From contig CANQRX010000081.1 of the NCBI GenBank assembly GCA_947626425.1, positions 1 through 5,113 of the forward strand: 5,113 nt of DNA, given 5' to 3'. A program made the translations under genes and the position numbers. Below, piece by piece: positions 1-5,113 of this stretch. Position 1 is the stretch's first letter. Every line of letters starts with the position of its first letter. The DNA is from an uncultured Bacilli bacterium. Its GTDB lineage: Bacteria; Bacillota_I; Bacilli_A; RF39; UBA660. Under the pieces are notes generated by a model. That model saw only the letters and a program-made list of their open reading frames with translations, had not been told where the DNA came from and searched no databases.

Positions 1-671
1 CCAATGTGATGAATATCGGCTCCATCAAGTACGTCTATGGTACGAACAAGTCCATCAAATCCAAAATCTAAGCAATGATTGTTTGCAGTAGAAATCACGT
101 CAATGCCAATGCTTTTTAGGTTAGAAGCAAGACTATCGGGAGCATTAAAAGTTTTGGAATTTTTAAATCCTTTTTCGTTGCCAGCGAAACAAGCTTCTAA
201 ATTACCTACAACTAAATCACCAACTTGAGTATAATATTTAATTTCTTCAAATACATTAGAAAAATCGAAAGAGGCTCCAGAAGATACGCTTTTTGCTAAA
301 TCTTCACTACACATAATATCACCCAAGGCTGTTAAACAAAAGTTAGTATCACCATCAATAGGTTTTTCGTTATCTGAACCGTCGTCGTTTAGGGCTTCCA
401 TCATGGCAGCGTCTTCCATACTTATCGAATCCATATCATCATCACCAGAAGGCTCAGCACTAGCTTCTTCTGTAGGTTCCAAATTAGTAGCGTTTTCATC
501 TAAATTAGCGACATCTTCAGATGCGCTAGAGGAAAACTTAGAAATATTAAATGAAATCGAAATTAGTAATACACCAACCAAAAAAAGAACGCAAGCAGAT
601 AAGATTTTATTTTTTCTTTCTTGTCTTTTAATGGCTTGAAAACGACGTCGTTGCCTAGGAACTCTCGACAT
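1..671 (-). CDS. CapA/PgsA-family metallophosphatase-like membrane protein, C-terminus cut by window edge
   Basis: The first 223 residues are visible. The N-terminus is basic (residues 4-23 rich in R and K), followed by one hydrophobic helix at about 23-41, so the protein is probably anchored with its body outside the cell. Residues 48-108 form an acidic Ser/Asp/Glu linker. The catalytic-type domain starts at about 111 with GDIM (117-120), then GNLEA (156-160), NAPDSL (176-181) and TANNH followed by LDFG (195-204). These are the metal-site and core motifs of the CapA fold, known from poly-gamma-glutamate and capsule synthesis proteins and many uncharacterised homologues. No lipobox follows the helix, so a lipoprotein is unlikely. 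The ATG at 669-671 is preceded by GGTGA and, further up, AGGAAGG. This ribosome site overlaps the corA stop codon, implying one operon. Family assignment is firm; the exact substrate is unknown. Confidence 0.9.
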   Translation of the reverse strand, partial: MSRVPRQRRRFQAIKRQERKNKILSACVLFLVGVLLISISFNISKFSSSASEDVANLDENATNLEPTEEASAEPSGDDDMDSISMEDAAMMEALNDDGSDNEKPIDGDTNFCLTALGDIMCSEDLAKSVSSGASFDFSNVFEEIKYYTQVGDLVVGNLEACFAGNEKGFKNSKTFNAPDSLASNLKSIGIDVISTANNHCLDFGFDGLVRTIDVLDGADIHHI

Positions 672-689
672 AAAAAATCACCAACCTTC

Positions 690-1640
690 CTAATTCAAAA
701 AATTCTTTTTCTTCAACCAGCAAGTAACTGCAACAGTAAGTAGAATTGAAATAAGGACCATGACTAAAAATCCAAAAACATTATGTGCAAGAGGCAAGAT
801 TACATTCATACCCCAAAAACTTGAAATCATGGTAGGCACAGCTAAAATAACTGTAATCGAAGTTAAAAACTTCATGACATCATTCAAATTATTGGAAATA
901 ATAGAGGCATAAGTATCCGTTGTACTATTTAAAATATCATTATAAATCTTGGCCATTTCAATTGCCTGTTTGTTTTCGATGATAGCATCGTCAAGTAAAT
1001 CTTCGTCTTCTTCATAAAGTTTAATGAACTTACCGCGCATGGTTCTTTCCATAACAACTTCATTAGATTTCAAAGAGGTTTGAAAATATACCAAGCTTTT
1101 TTCCAAATTCATCATCTTAAGTAATTCTTCGTTTCTAGTAGAATTTTTCAAAGTATGCTCAGTAACTTCTGCTTCTTTATTAATCTCTTTCAAATATTTT
1201 AAAAACATAGCAGAATTAGTGTACAAAATTTGAAGTAAAAACTTGCTCTTTTTATATGTTTGTATAGATTTCAAACCTTGTTTTTCAAATTCTTTGATTA
1301 CTTTGTTAGAACGTAAAGCGACAGTTATAAAGAATTCATCTCTAACAATGATGATACCTAAAGGTACTGTAGTGTACATATCTACATCCTCACGTTTTTC
1401 AATAGTAGGGGTGTCGATTATGTACAAAATTGTACCATCATCATCTTCAACGTCAATTCTTGCTTTTTCTTCATAATCCAAAGCATAATGAATAAACGAG
1501 CTTTGCATCCCAACTTTTTCGCAAACAAAGTTAATCTCATGCTGAGAAGGATTAACTAGATTAATCCAACAGCCTTTCTTAATTTCCTCAACCAAAACAG
1601 TTTCATTGGTATGTAAATCAGTATGATAAATACGAATCAT
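690..1640 (-). CDS. corA: CorA-family magnesium/divalent cation transporter
   Basis: This is a 316-aa inner-membrane channel subunit for Mg2+ (possibly Co2+ or Ni2+), a usual length for CorA. The first 250 or so residues form the cytoplasmic mixed and helical domain, with a long charged helix leading to the membrane. TM1 is at about 260-278 and ends with the signature GMN (277-279) in the context FWGMNV. A short periplasmic loop (ILPLAH) follows, then TM2 at about 287-308 and a basic tail (KKKN). GMN at the pore mouth is the defining selectivity motif. CorA proteins form pentamers. I chose the ATG at 1638-1640 because AAGGGAGG lies 8 bases upstream; an in-frame TTG at 1661 would put that site inside the coding sequence. 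It is first in a minus-strand operon with the CapA-like gene, which starts 18 bases after its stop. Substrate specificity is not proven by sequence. Confidence 0.95.
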   Translation of the reverse strand: MIRIYHTDLHTNETVLVEEIKKGCWINLVNPSQHEINFVCEKVGMQSSFIHYALDYEEKARIDVEDDDGTILYIIDTPTIEKREDVDMYTTVPLGIIIVRDEFFITVALRSNKVIKEFEKQGLKSIQTYKKSKFLLQILYTNSAMFLKYLKEINKEAEVTEHTLKNSTRNEELLKMMNLEKSLVYFQTSLKSNEVVMERTMRGKFIKLYEEDEDLLDDAIIENKQAIEMAKIYNDILNSTTDTYASIISNNLNDVMKFLTSITVILAVPTMISSFWGMNVILPLAHNVFGFLVMVLISILLTVAVTCWLKKKNFLN

Positions 1641-1648
1641 AAAAAAAT

Positions 1649-1656
1649 CCTCCCTT
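1649..1656 (-). promoter_or_regulatory. corA ribosome binding site that sets the start
   Basis: The minus strand reads AAGGGAGG, then a spacer of 8 bases (GA plus... in effect ATTTTTTT), then ATG. This near-perfect Shine-Dalgarno site shows that the upstream in-frame TTG at 1661 is not the start, because the site would then fall within its first codons. Confidence 0.85.
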
Positions 1657-1693
1657 CTCAATCACAAGATGATCTATCTAAAAATTTATTATA

Positions 1694-1722
1694 ATTATAT
1701 AGTAAACACCCAAAATATGCAA
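1694..1722 (-). promoter_or_regulatory. Probable sigma-70/sigma-A promoter of corA-capA operon
   Basis: On the minus strand a perfect -10 box TATAAT (1694-1699) is preceded after exactly 17 bases by TTGCAT (1717-1722), a weak -35. The predicted start is near 1687, giving a leader of about 47 bases. The promoter lies just downstream of the terminator of the neighbouring minus-strand gene, so the operon appears to be separately transcribed. A second overlapping TATAAT-like run makes the exact start uncertain. Confidence 0.65.
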
Positions 1723-1743
1723 TAAAACAATACTCAAAAAAAC

Positions 1744-1777
1744 AAAAAAAGAGCGCCAGCGGGAATGCCCGCCAGCG
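1744..1777 (-). terminator. Rho-independent terminator of the 267-aa orphan gene
   Basis: On the minus strand CGCTGGCGGG (1768-1777) and CCCGCTGGCG (1754-1763) pair over 10 bp around a CATT loop. Two of the pairs are G-U, which become mismatches on the plus strand, so the hairpin is built for minus-strand RNA. A run of seven T (1744-1750) follows after CTC. It sits 6 bases past the stop codon at 1784-1786. Confidence 0.9.
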
Positions 1778-1783
1778 ACTTAG

Positions 1784-2587
1784 CTAGTTGACTGTTCGGA
1801 ATCCGTCTTCAGACTCCAAGTCTTGGGTGACCCTCCCAAGGAGCCCTTTGCCATTCAGGACTATCCACTCTACGCCCATCTCGGGGGAATAGGTGGAACC
1901 GATAAAGCGTAAATCTAATGATTCAAAATATTGCTCTAACTCCCAGGGAAGTTTGCTGTATCCCCAGTTGATTATTTCATCCGGGGATAATACGAGACTG
2001 CTACTGACTCGACCAAACTGTGTGGCCATAAGCAGTTCGGTCGCTTTGTAACAGCAACCGTTTGTGGTTGTTGCTACAAGCTCAATAGATTTGTCTATCG
2101 AGCCGTTGAGTCCGTGGAGCTCGGATGAAGTACTGACAATTTCAGTTACTTCAATGTTATCAGGGTCGATTTCCTCTAGTGATTTCAAAGAAATTACAGG
2201 CGAGGCGACCAAAGATACCCCATCTTTTGTTCTTTGAATTCCACATATGCGGAATTCGTAAGAACTGAAAGGGATCCACGGCTTGGAGACCATGATTTGA
2301 GGTCTTTCCATTTTGATTTTCAACGATTTAAGTATTTCTCCGAACTGTTGAACCGGTTCGGAGTCCGACGACTCATTGATTTCGGCAATTACGGTGTCCC
2401 AGTCGGACTCGGAGCCGAAATTTTCTTTATAGCTCTCTACGACGACGTCGTCGTTCTCGACGTCAGAAACCACAGTCGCAAACTCAGCAGAACGATTAAA
2501 ATCGTTCTGCTTCAAAATCTCCGACCGTAGGGTTAGAGATAAAACAAGTAAAACGATTGAGAGAACAAATCTTGTTATTCCTCTCAT
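1784..2587 (-). CDS. Unrecognised exported or membrane-anchored acidic protein (267 aa)
   Basis: I do not recognise this family. The N-terminus (MRGITR, then a hydrophobic stretch at about 7-20) is a signal peptide or an N-terminal anchor. No lipobox cysteine follows it. Residues 35-80 are rich in Asp, Glu and Ser, like a flexible linker. A mixed beta-type region at about 95-200 follows, with cysteines at 115, 178 and 179. The C-terminal part (about 201-255) is aromatic-rich, including PWELEQYFESLDLRFIG and GVEWIVLNGKG, and may be a small folded domain. The ATG at 2585-2587 has GAAAGGA 6 bases upstream. It has its own promoter and terminator and diverges from the 98-aa gene. G+C is about 45% by eye against about 30% in corA or tex, suggesting foreign origin. 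Coding status is well supported by length, ribosome site, signal sequence and terminator; function is unknown. Confidence 0.82.
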   Translation of the reverse strand: MRGITRFVLSIVLLVLSLTLRSEILKQNDFNRSAEFATVVSDVENDDVVVESYKENFGSESDWDTVIAEINESSDSEPVQQFGEILKSLKIKMERPQIMVSKPWIPFSSYEFRICGIQRTKDGVSLVASPVISLKSLEEIDPDNIEVTEIVSTSSELHGLNGSIDKSIELVATTTNGCCYKATELLMATQFGRVSSSLVLSPDEIINWGYSKLPWELEQYFESLDLRFIGSTYSPEMGVEWIVLNGKGLLGRVTQDLESEDGFRTVN

Positions 2588-2606
2588 AAAATATCCTTTC
2601 TAGCTT

Positions 2607-2680
2607 AAGTGGTCCAATACAGGCTCAATTAGAGCGAATGGGTCAAGCTCATAGAGCGACCGCCGGCTGTTAGGCCACTT
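2607..2680 (-). promoter_or_regulatory. Structured 5' leader of the 267-aa gene, multi-branched RNA candidate
   Basis: In minus-strand RNA, AAGTGGCC (2673-2680) pairs with GGACCACTT (2607-2615) with one bulged A and closes the element. Inside, ACAG (2619-2622 on the plus strand) pairs with CTGT (2667-2670). Two hairpins then follow. One is GGTC-GCTC/GAGC-GACC (2641-2661) with a TAT loop and a TT bulge. The other is GCTC/GAGC (2623-2635) with a 5-base loop. All pairs are Watson-Crick, so the fold alone does not give the strand. The minus promoter just upstream and the gene start 19 bases downstream favour a minus-strand leader. The ribosome site (2594-2600) lies just outside the closing stem. 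It matches no riboswitch class I know. A cis-regulatory RNA is likely; the mechanism is unknown. Confidence 0.55.
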
Positions 2681-2708
2681 TTAGCGCAAAAAATTTTTTA
2701 ATACTTTA

Positions 2709-2737
2709 ATTATACCATATTTTTCCAGAAAAATCAA
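2709..2737 (-). promoter_or_regulatory. Extended -10 promoter of the 267-aa gene
   Basis: On the minus strand TTGATT (2732-2737), a 17-bp spacer and TATAAT (2709-2714) are preceded by TGG, giving the extended -10 form TGGTATAAT. Predicted transcription starts near 2702, leaving a leader of about 115 bases. An A6T6 tract (2688-2699) lies just inside the transcribed region. Confidence 0.8.
2719..2734. promoter_or_regulatory. Operator-like dyad within the minus promoter
   Basis: ATTTTTCCAGAAAAAT has perfect 7-bp arms (2719-2725 and 2728-2734) around a 2-bp centre. It fills the spacer of the minus promoter and overlaps its -35 box. A dimeric repressor bound here would block that promoter. No regulator gene is in the window, and AT-rich DNA can produce such dyads by chance. 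Confidence 0.35.
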
Positions 2738-2759
2738 ATTTTATTGAGTTTGAGTAAGT

Positions 2760-2782
2760 CAGAAAAAAAAGCAGAAAAAAAA
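2760..2782. repeat. Tandem A-tract direct repeat between the divergent promoters
   Basis: CAGAAAAAAAA occurs twice (2760-2770 and 2772-2782), one base apart, a 12-bp period close to one helical turn. It lies between the two -35 boxes (2737 and 2795), upstream of the plus promoter where an UP element or intrinsic bend would act. The repeat is seen directly; the role is inferred. Confidence 0.6.
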
Positions 2783-2794
2783 TAGCATTATATA

Positions 2795-2823
2795 TTGACT
2801 TGTTATGTAAAGTATGGTATAAT
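2795..2823 (+). promoter_or_regulatory. Strong extended -10 promoter of the 98-aa gene
   Basis: TTGACT (2795-2800), a 17-bp spacer and TATAAT (2818-2823) preceded by TGG form a near-consensus sigma-A promoter with an extended -10. The predicted start near 2830 gives a leader of about 90 bases. The element closely copies the divergent minus promoter; both contain TATGGTATAAT. Confidence 0.88.
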
Positions 2824-2847
2824 AAATTTATCAAAACCTTAGAAACT

Positions 2848-2893
2848 CTAGTTGAAAATTTCATTGAGCTTCATTAGCAATTTTTTCAACTAG
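2848..2893 (+). promoter_or_regulatory. Long stem-loop in the 5' leader of the 98-aa gene
   Basis: CTAGTTGAAAA (2848-2858) and TTTTCAACTAG (2883-2893) form a perfect 11-bp stem around a 24-base loop. The right arm ends about 10 bases before the ribosome site AGAGAGGT (2903-2910). No T-run follows, so it is not a simple terminator. It could stabilise the mRNA, bind a regulator, or be a DNA operator downstream of the promoter. Confidence 0.6.
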
Positions 2894-2919
2894 AAATAAT
2901 TAAGAGAGGTAAAAAGATA

Positions 2920-3216
2920 ATGAGTAGTTATACAGAGATTGAAAGAGATCTGTACTTAAACGGTGAACCGTACTCATATAAGCATTACGGAGACGGTGAA
3001 CTCCCTGGCGTCGCAATTGTGACGCAGATAAATCACAAGACCTGGGAGAAAGAAATCGTGGGTGGATGGAGTCACCCGAACGTATCTGCCCTGTTGGAAA
3101 GCAGGGTAAAGGAAGGTGTTCCTTTCAGTGAACACTTAAGGCCAAGCGATTATGATACGATGCTTGATCTGTACGAGCAATTGTTACGGGAACATCCCGT
3201 AAACAATTACCTCTAG
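2920..3216 (+). CDS. Unrecognised small soluble protein (98 aa)
   Basis: I do not recognise this family. The product is 98 residues with no signal peptide or membrane segment, so it is probably cytoplasmic. The first half looks beta-rich and aromatic (YLNGEPYSYKHYGDGELPG at about 12-30, then VAIVTQINHKTWEKEIVGGW at 31-50). The second half looks helical and charged (about 54-66 and 75-91). The ATG has AGAGAGG about 10 bases upstream, a strong promoter and a terminator, so expression is likely. G+C is near 50% by eye, far above tex next door. The coding sequence holds several hairpin-forming repeats (2960-2971, 3008-3025, 3089-3106, 3181-3206). It diverges from the exported 267-aa gene through a shared control region, which suggests joint function, but neither product hints at the role. 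An alternative is a structured RNA with a fortuitous frame; the ribosome site and protein-like composition argue against this. Confidence 0.78.
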   Translation: MSSYTEIERDLYLNGEPYSYKHYGDGELPGVAIVTQINHKTWEKEIVGGWSHPNVSALLESRVKEGVPFSEHLRPSDYDTMLDLYEQLLREHPVNNYL

Positions 3217-3224
3217 TAGTTGAA

Positions 3225-3250
3225 AAGGAACGGGTAGCTACCCGTTCCTT
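3225..3250. terminator. Palindromic terminator between convergent genes
   Basis: A perfect 26-bp palindrome (half-site AAGGAACGGGTAG at 3225-3237) lies 8 bases after the stop of the 98-aa gene and 15 bases beyond the end of the convergent tex gene. On the plus strand it is followed by TTATTC and ATTTTC; on the minus strand its final TT runs into TTC. The T-tracts are modest, but position and symmetry fit a bidirectional terminator. Confidence 0.75.
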
Positions 3251-3265
3251 ATTCATTTTCTAATT

Positions 3266-5113
3266 TTAAACTTTCATTGAAAGAGATACCTTTTGGCGCT
3301 CTAAATCGATACTTAGAACCTTCACTTTTACAATGTCTCCGACTGAAATAACGTCTAAAGGGTTTCTTATAAACTTATCACTCATTTCTGAAATATGTAC
3401 TAGCCCATCATGTTTTACACCTATGTCTACAAATGCTCCGAAGTCTATAACGTTTCTTACTGTTCCAGTTAGGGTCATTCCTTCTCTTAGATCTTCTAGT
3501 TTTAATACATCTTGGCGTAGTATTGGTTTTGGCATATATTCTCTTGGGTCTCTTCCGGGTTTTGTTAACTCGTTTATAATATCTGTTAAGGTCATTTCGC
3601 CTATATCTAATTCTTTAGCAGTTTGTTCTACATTTATGTCTTTCAATTTGGTTCGTAGTTCTTCTAGTTTTTCTTTTTTAGTTAGGTCATTTTTGTCAAA
3701 TCCTATTGTTTCTAATAATTTTTCTGTTTGCTTGTAGCTTTCTGGGTGGACTGCTGTAATGTCTAGTGGGTTTTTGCCGTCTATTATTCTTAAAAATCCT
3801 GCGCATTGTTCGTATGCTACTTTTCCTAATTTTGGTACTTTTAGTAACTCTTTTCTTTCTTGCAATTTTCCGTTTTCATCTCTGTATTTTACTATATTTT
3901 TTGCTATTGTTTTATTTATACCTGATACATATGATAATAGCGATGGCGTTGCCGTATTTACATCAACACCAACCTTATTTACGCTATCTTCTACAACACC
4001 TGTTAAGCTTTCAGCGAGTTTCTTTTGGTTTACATCATGTTGATATTGACCAACTCCAATTGATTTAGGATCGATTTTTACTAGTTCGGCTAGAGGGTCT
4101 TGTAATCTTCTTGCGATTGAGATAGCACCTCTTATCGATACATTTATGTCAGGATATTCTTCGGTTGCTAGTTTTGAAGCAGAATAGACTGATGCACCTG
4201 CTTCGCTAACGATTGCATAATGTATTTCTCTTTTTGCTTCTTTTATCATATCTGCTACAAACATTTCTGATTCTCTTGAAGCTGTTCCGTTTCCTATTGC
4301 TACCATGTCTACTTTGTCTTTTTCGATTAGGTTTAAAAGTTCCTTTTTTGCATTTTCTACGTCGTTTTGAGGTTCTGTTGGATATACTGTTGTATAATCT
4401 AAAACTTTCCCGGTTTCATCGATTACAGCTATTTTGCAACCTGTTCTGTATGCTGGGTCGAACCCCATTACGGTTTTTCCTTTAATTGGTGCACCTAATA
4501 AAAGTTGTTTTGAGTTTTTTCCAAATACTTTTATTGCTTGTTCTTCTGCTTTTTCATTTAGGTCTGCTCGTAGTTCTCTTTCTATTGATGGTTCTATTAA
4601 TCGCTTATAACTATCTGCGATTGTATCTTGTAGCATTTGTGTAAATTGCGTTTGGTCTTTTATTATATCTCTTTCTATATATGCTAATATTTTTTCCTCT
4701 GGTTTTTGTATTTTTACTTTTAGGTATTTTTCTTTTTCACCTCTGTTTATTGCTAGTATTCTATGGCTTGGTATGTATTTTATTGCTTCTTGGTATTCAT
4801 AGTACATTTCATAGTTTGATTTTTCTTCGCTATTTGTGGCTGTGGTTTGAATTGTGGCTTCTTTGTAGCTTTGTCTTTTTATTTCTTTTCTATATTTGGC
4901 GTTGTCTGAGATGTCTTCTGCTATTATGTCTAATGCTCCTTGAATGGCGTCTTCTACTGTTGCTACTACTTTGTCTTTATTTTTTTGGTCCTCTTCTGAT
5001 AATTGGTTTATGTTTATATATTCTTTTGCTATTTCGTTTATGTCTTTTGTTTCTTTTTGTTCCCATATTATTTTGGCTAATGGTTCTAGTCCTTTTACTT
5101 TTGCTACGGTTGC
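3266..5113 (-). CDS. tex: Tex, S1-domain RNA-binding transcription accessory protein, N-terminus cut by window edge
   Basis: The frame is open from the window end (first codon GCA at 5113) to TAA at 3266-3268, giving 615 residues. Tex is usually a little over 700, so roughly 100-120 N-terminal residues are missing. Numbering from the first visible residue: ATVAKVKGLEPLA (1-13) belongs to the N-terminal helical region. The YqgF/RNase H-like domain covers about 214-317 (GFDPAYRTG near 217-225, AIGNGTASRE near 272-281). The conserved GVGQYQHDVNQKKL (353-366) follows. Helix-hairpin-helix repeats lie at about 377-447, and the C-terminal S1 domain at about 543-613 contains FGAFVDIGVKHDGLVHIS. Tex is a cytoplasmic nucleic-acid-binding protein linked to transcription and, in some species, toxin or competence expression. 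An internal ATG at 4807 is not the start, since conserved Tex sequence continues upstream. Its start and promoter are outside the window. Confidence 0.96.
   Translation of the reverse strand, partial: ATVAKVKGLEPLAKIIWEQKETKDINEIAKEYININQLSEEDQKNKDKVVATVEDAIQGALDIIAEDISDNAKYRKEIKRQSYKEATIQTTATNSEEKSNYEMYYEYQEAIKYIPSHRILAINRGEKEKYLKVKIQKPEEKILAYIERDIIKDQTQFTQMLQDTIADSYKRLIEPSIERELRADLNEKAEEQAIKVFGKNSKQLLLGAPIKGKTVMGFDPAYRTGCKIAVIDETGKVLDYTTVYPTEPQNDVENAKKELLNLIEKDKVDMVAIGNGTASRESEMFVADMIKEAKREIHYAIVSEAGASVYSASKLATEEYPDINVSIRGAISIARRLQDPLAELVKIDPKSIGVGQYQHDVNQKKLAESLTGVVEDSVNKVGVDVNTATPSLLSYVSGINKTIAKNIVKYRDENGKLQERKELLKVPKLGKVAYEQCAGFLRIIDGKNPLDITAVHPESYKQTEKLLETIGFDKNDLTKKEKLEELRTKLKDINVEQTAKELDIGEMTLTDIINELTKPGRDPREYMPKPILRQDVLKLEDLREGMTLTGTVRNVIDFGAFVDIGVKHDGLVHISEMSDKFIRNPLDVISVGDIVKVKVLSIDLERQKVSLSMKV

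Noticed and set aside
403..639. Plus-strand frame opposite the CapA-like gene
   Set aside because: The minus strand has clear CapA motifs and a membrane helix; the plus product is a low-complexity Ser-rich shadow.
1641..1661. Upstream in-frame TTG start for corA adding 7 residues
   Set aside because: The strong AAGGGAGG site lies inside that extension and is ideally spaced for the ATG at 1640.
2234..2530. 98-codon plus-strand frame antisense to the 267-aa gene
   Set aside because: No convincing ribosome site or promoter; it is the shadow of the minus-strand gene, and the equal length to the 98-aa gene is coincidence.
2607..2680. tRNA-like element on the plus strand (GCTCAATTAGAGC resembles a D-arm)
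   Set aside because: No T-arm motif, no proper anticodon arm and the closing stem has a bulge; length alone resembles a tRNA.
2588..2919. CRISPR array, insertion sequence ends or integrase attachment site
   Set aside because: No regular direct repeats with spacers, no transposase or integrase, no target-site duplication; the repeats present fit regulatory structure better.
3333..4485. Several plus-strand frames within tex
   Set aside because: Low-complexity Leu/Phe/Ser products lying antisense to a well-supported conserved gene.
4805..4807. ATG as the start of tex
   Set aside because: The same frame stays open to the window end and encodes Tex-like sequence (ATVAKVKGLEPLA), so this is an internal Met.

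Overview
The window looks like chromosomal DNA from a low-GC Firmicutes-type bacterium (Clostridia or relatives). The housekeeping genes are AT-rich, about 30% G+C by eye. They use ATA and AGA codons freely, read TGG as Trp, and have purine-rich Shine-Dalgarno sites and T-run terminators. The standard bacterial code fits every gene. This assignment comes from composition and gene families only.

The left third is a minus-strand operon. A promoter at 1694-1722 drives a CorA-type divalent metal transporter (690-1640). It is followed after 18 bases by a membrane-anchored CapA/PgsA-family protein (671 down to the window edge, C-terminus missing). The right third is the minus-strand gene for the S1-domain RNA-binding protein Tex. 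It is open from 3266 to the window end and lacks its N-terminus.

Between them, at about 1744-3250, lies a self-contained two-gene island. An exported or membrane-anchored acidic protein of 267 aa (1784-2587, minus) and a 98-aa, apparently soluble protein (2920-3216, plus) diverge from one control region and are each closed by their own hairpin terminator. I recognise neither protein. Both genes are clearly richer in G+C (about 45-50% by eye) than their neighbours and are unusually dense in short perfect inverted repeats.

The control region between them (2588-2919) is the most interesting part. It has two divergent promoters of nearly the same design (TTGA-T, 17-bp spacer, TGGTATAAT). Between them is a tandem A-tract repeat, and an operator-like dyad sits inside the minus promoter. 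The minus leader folds on paper into a compact multi-branched structure of 74 nt with a tiny reading frame inside. The plus leader has an 11-bp stem-loop just before its ribosome binding site. A plausible reading is a co-regulated, horizontally acquired pair of unknown function with RNA-level control. The layout and pairings are visible in the sequence; the function is not.
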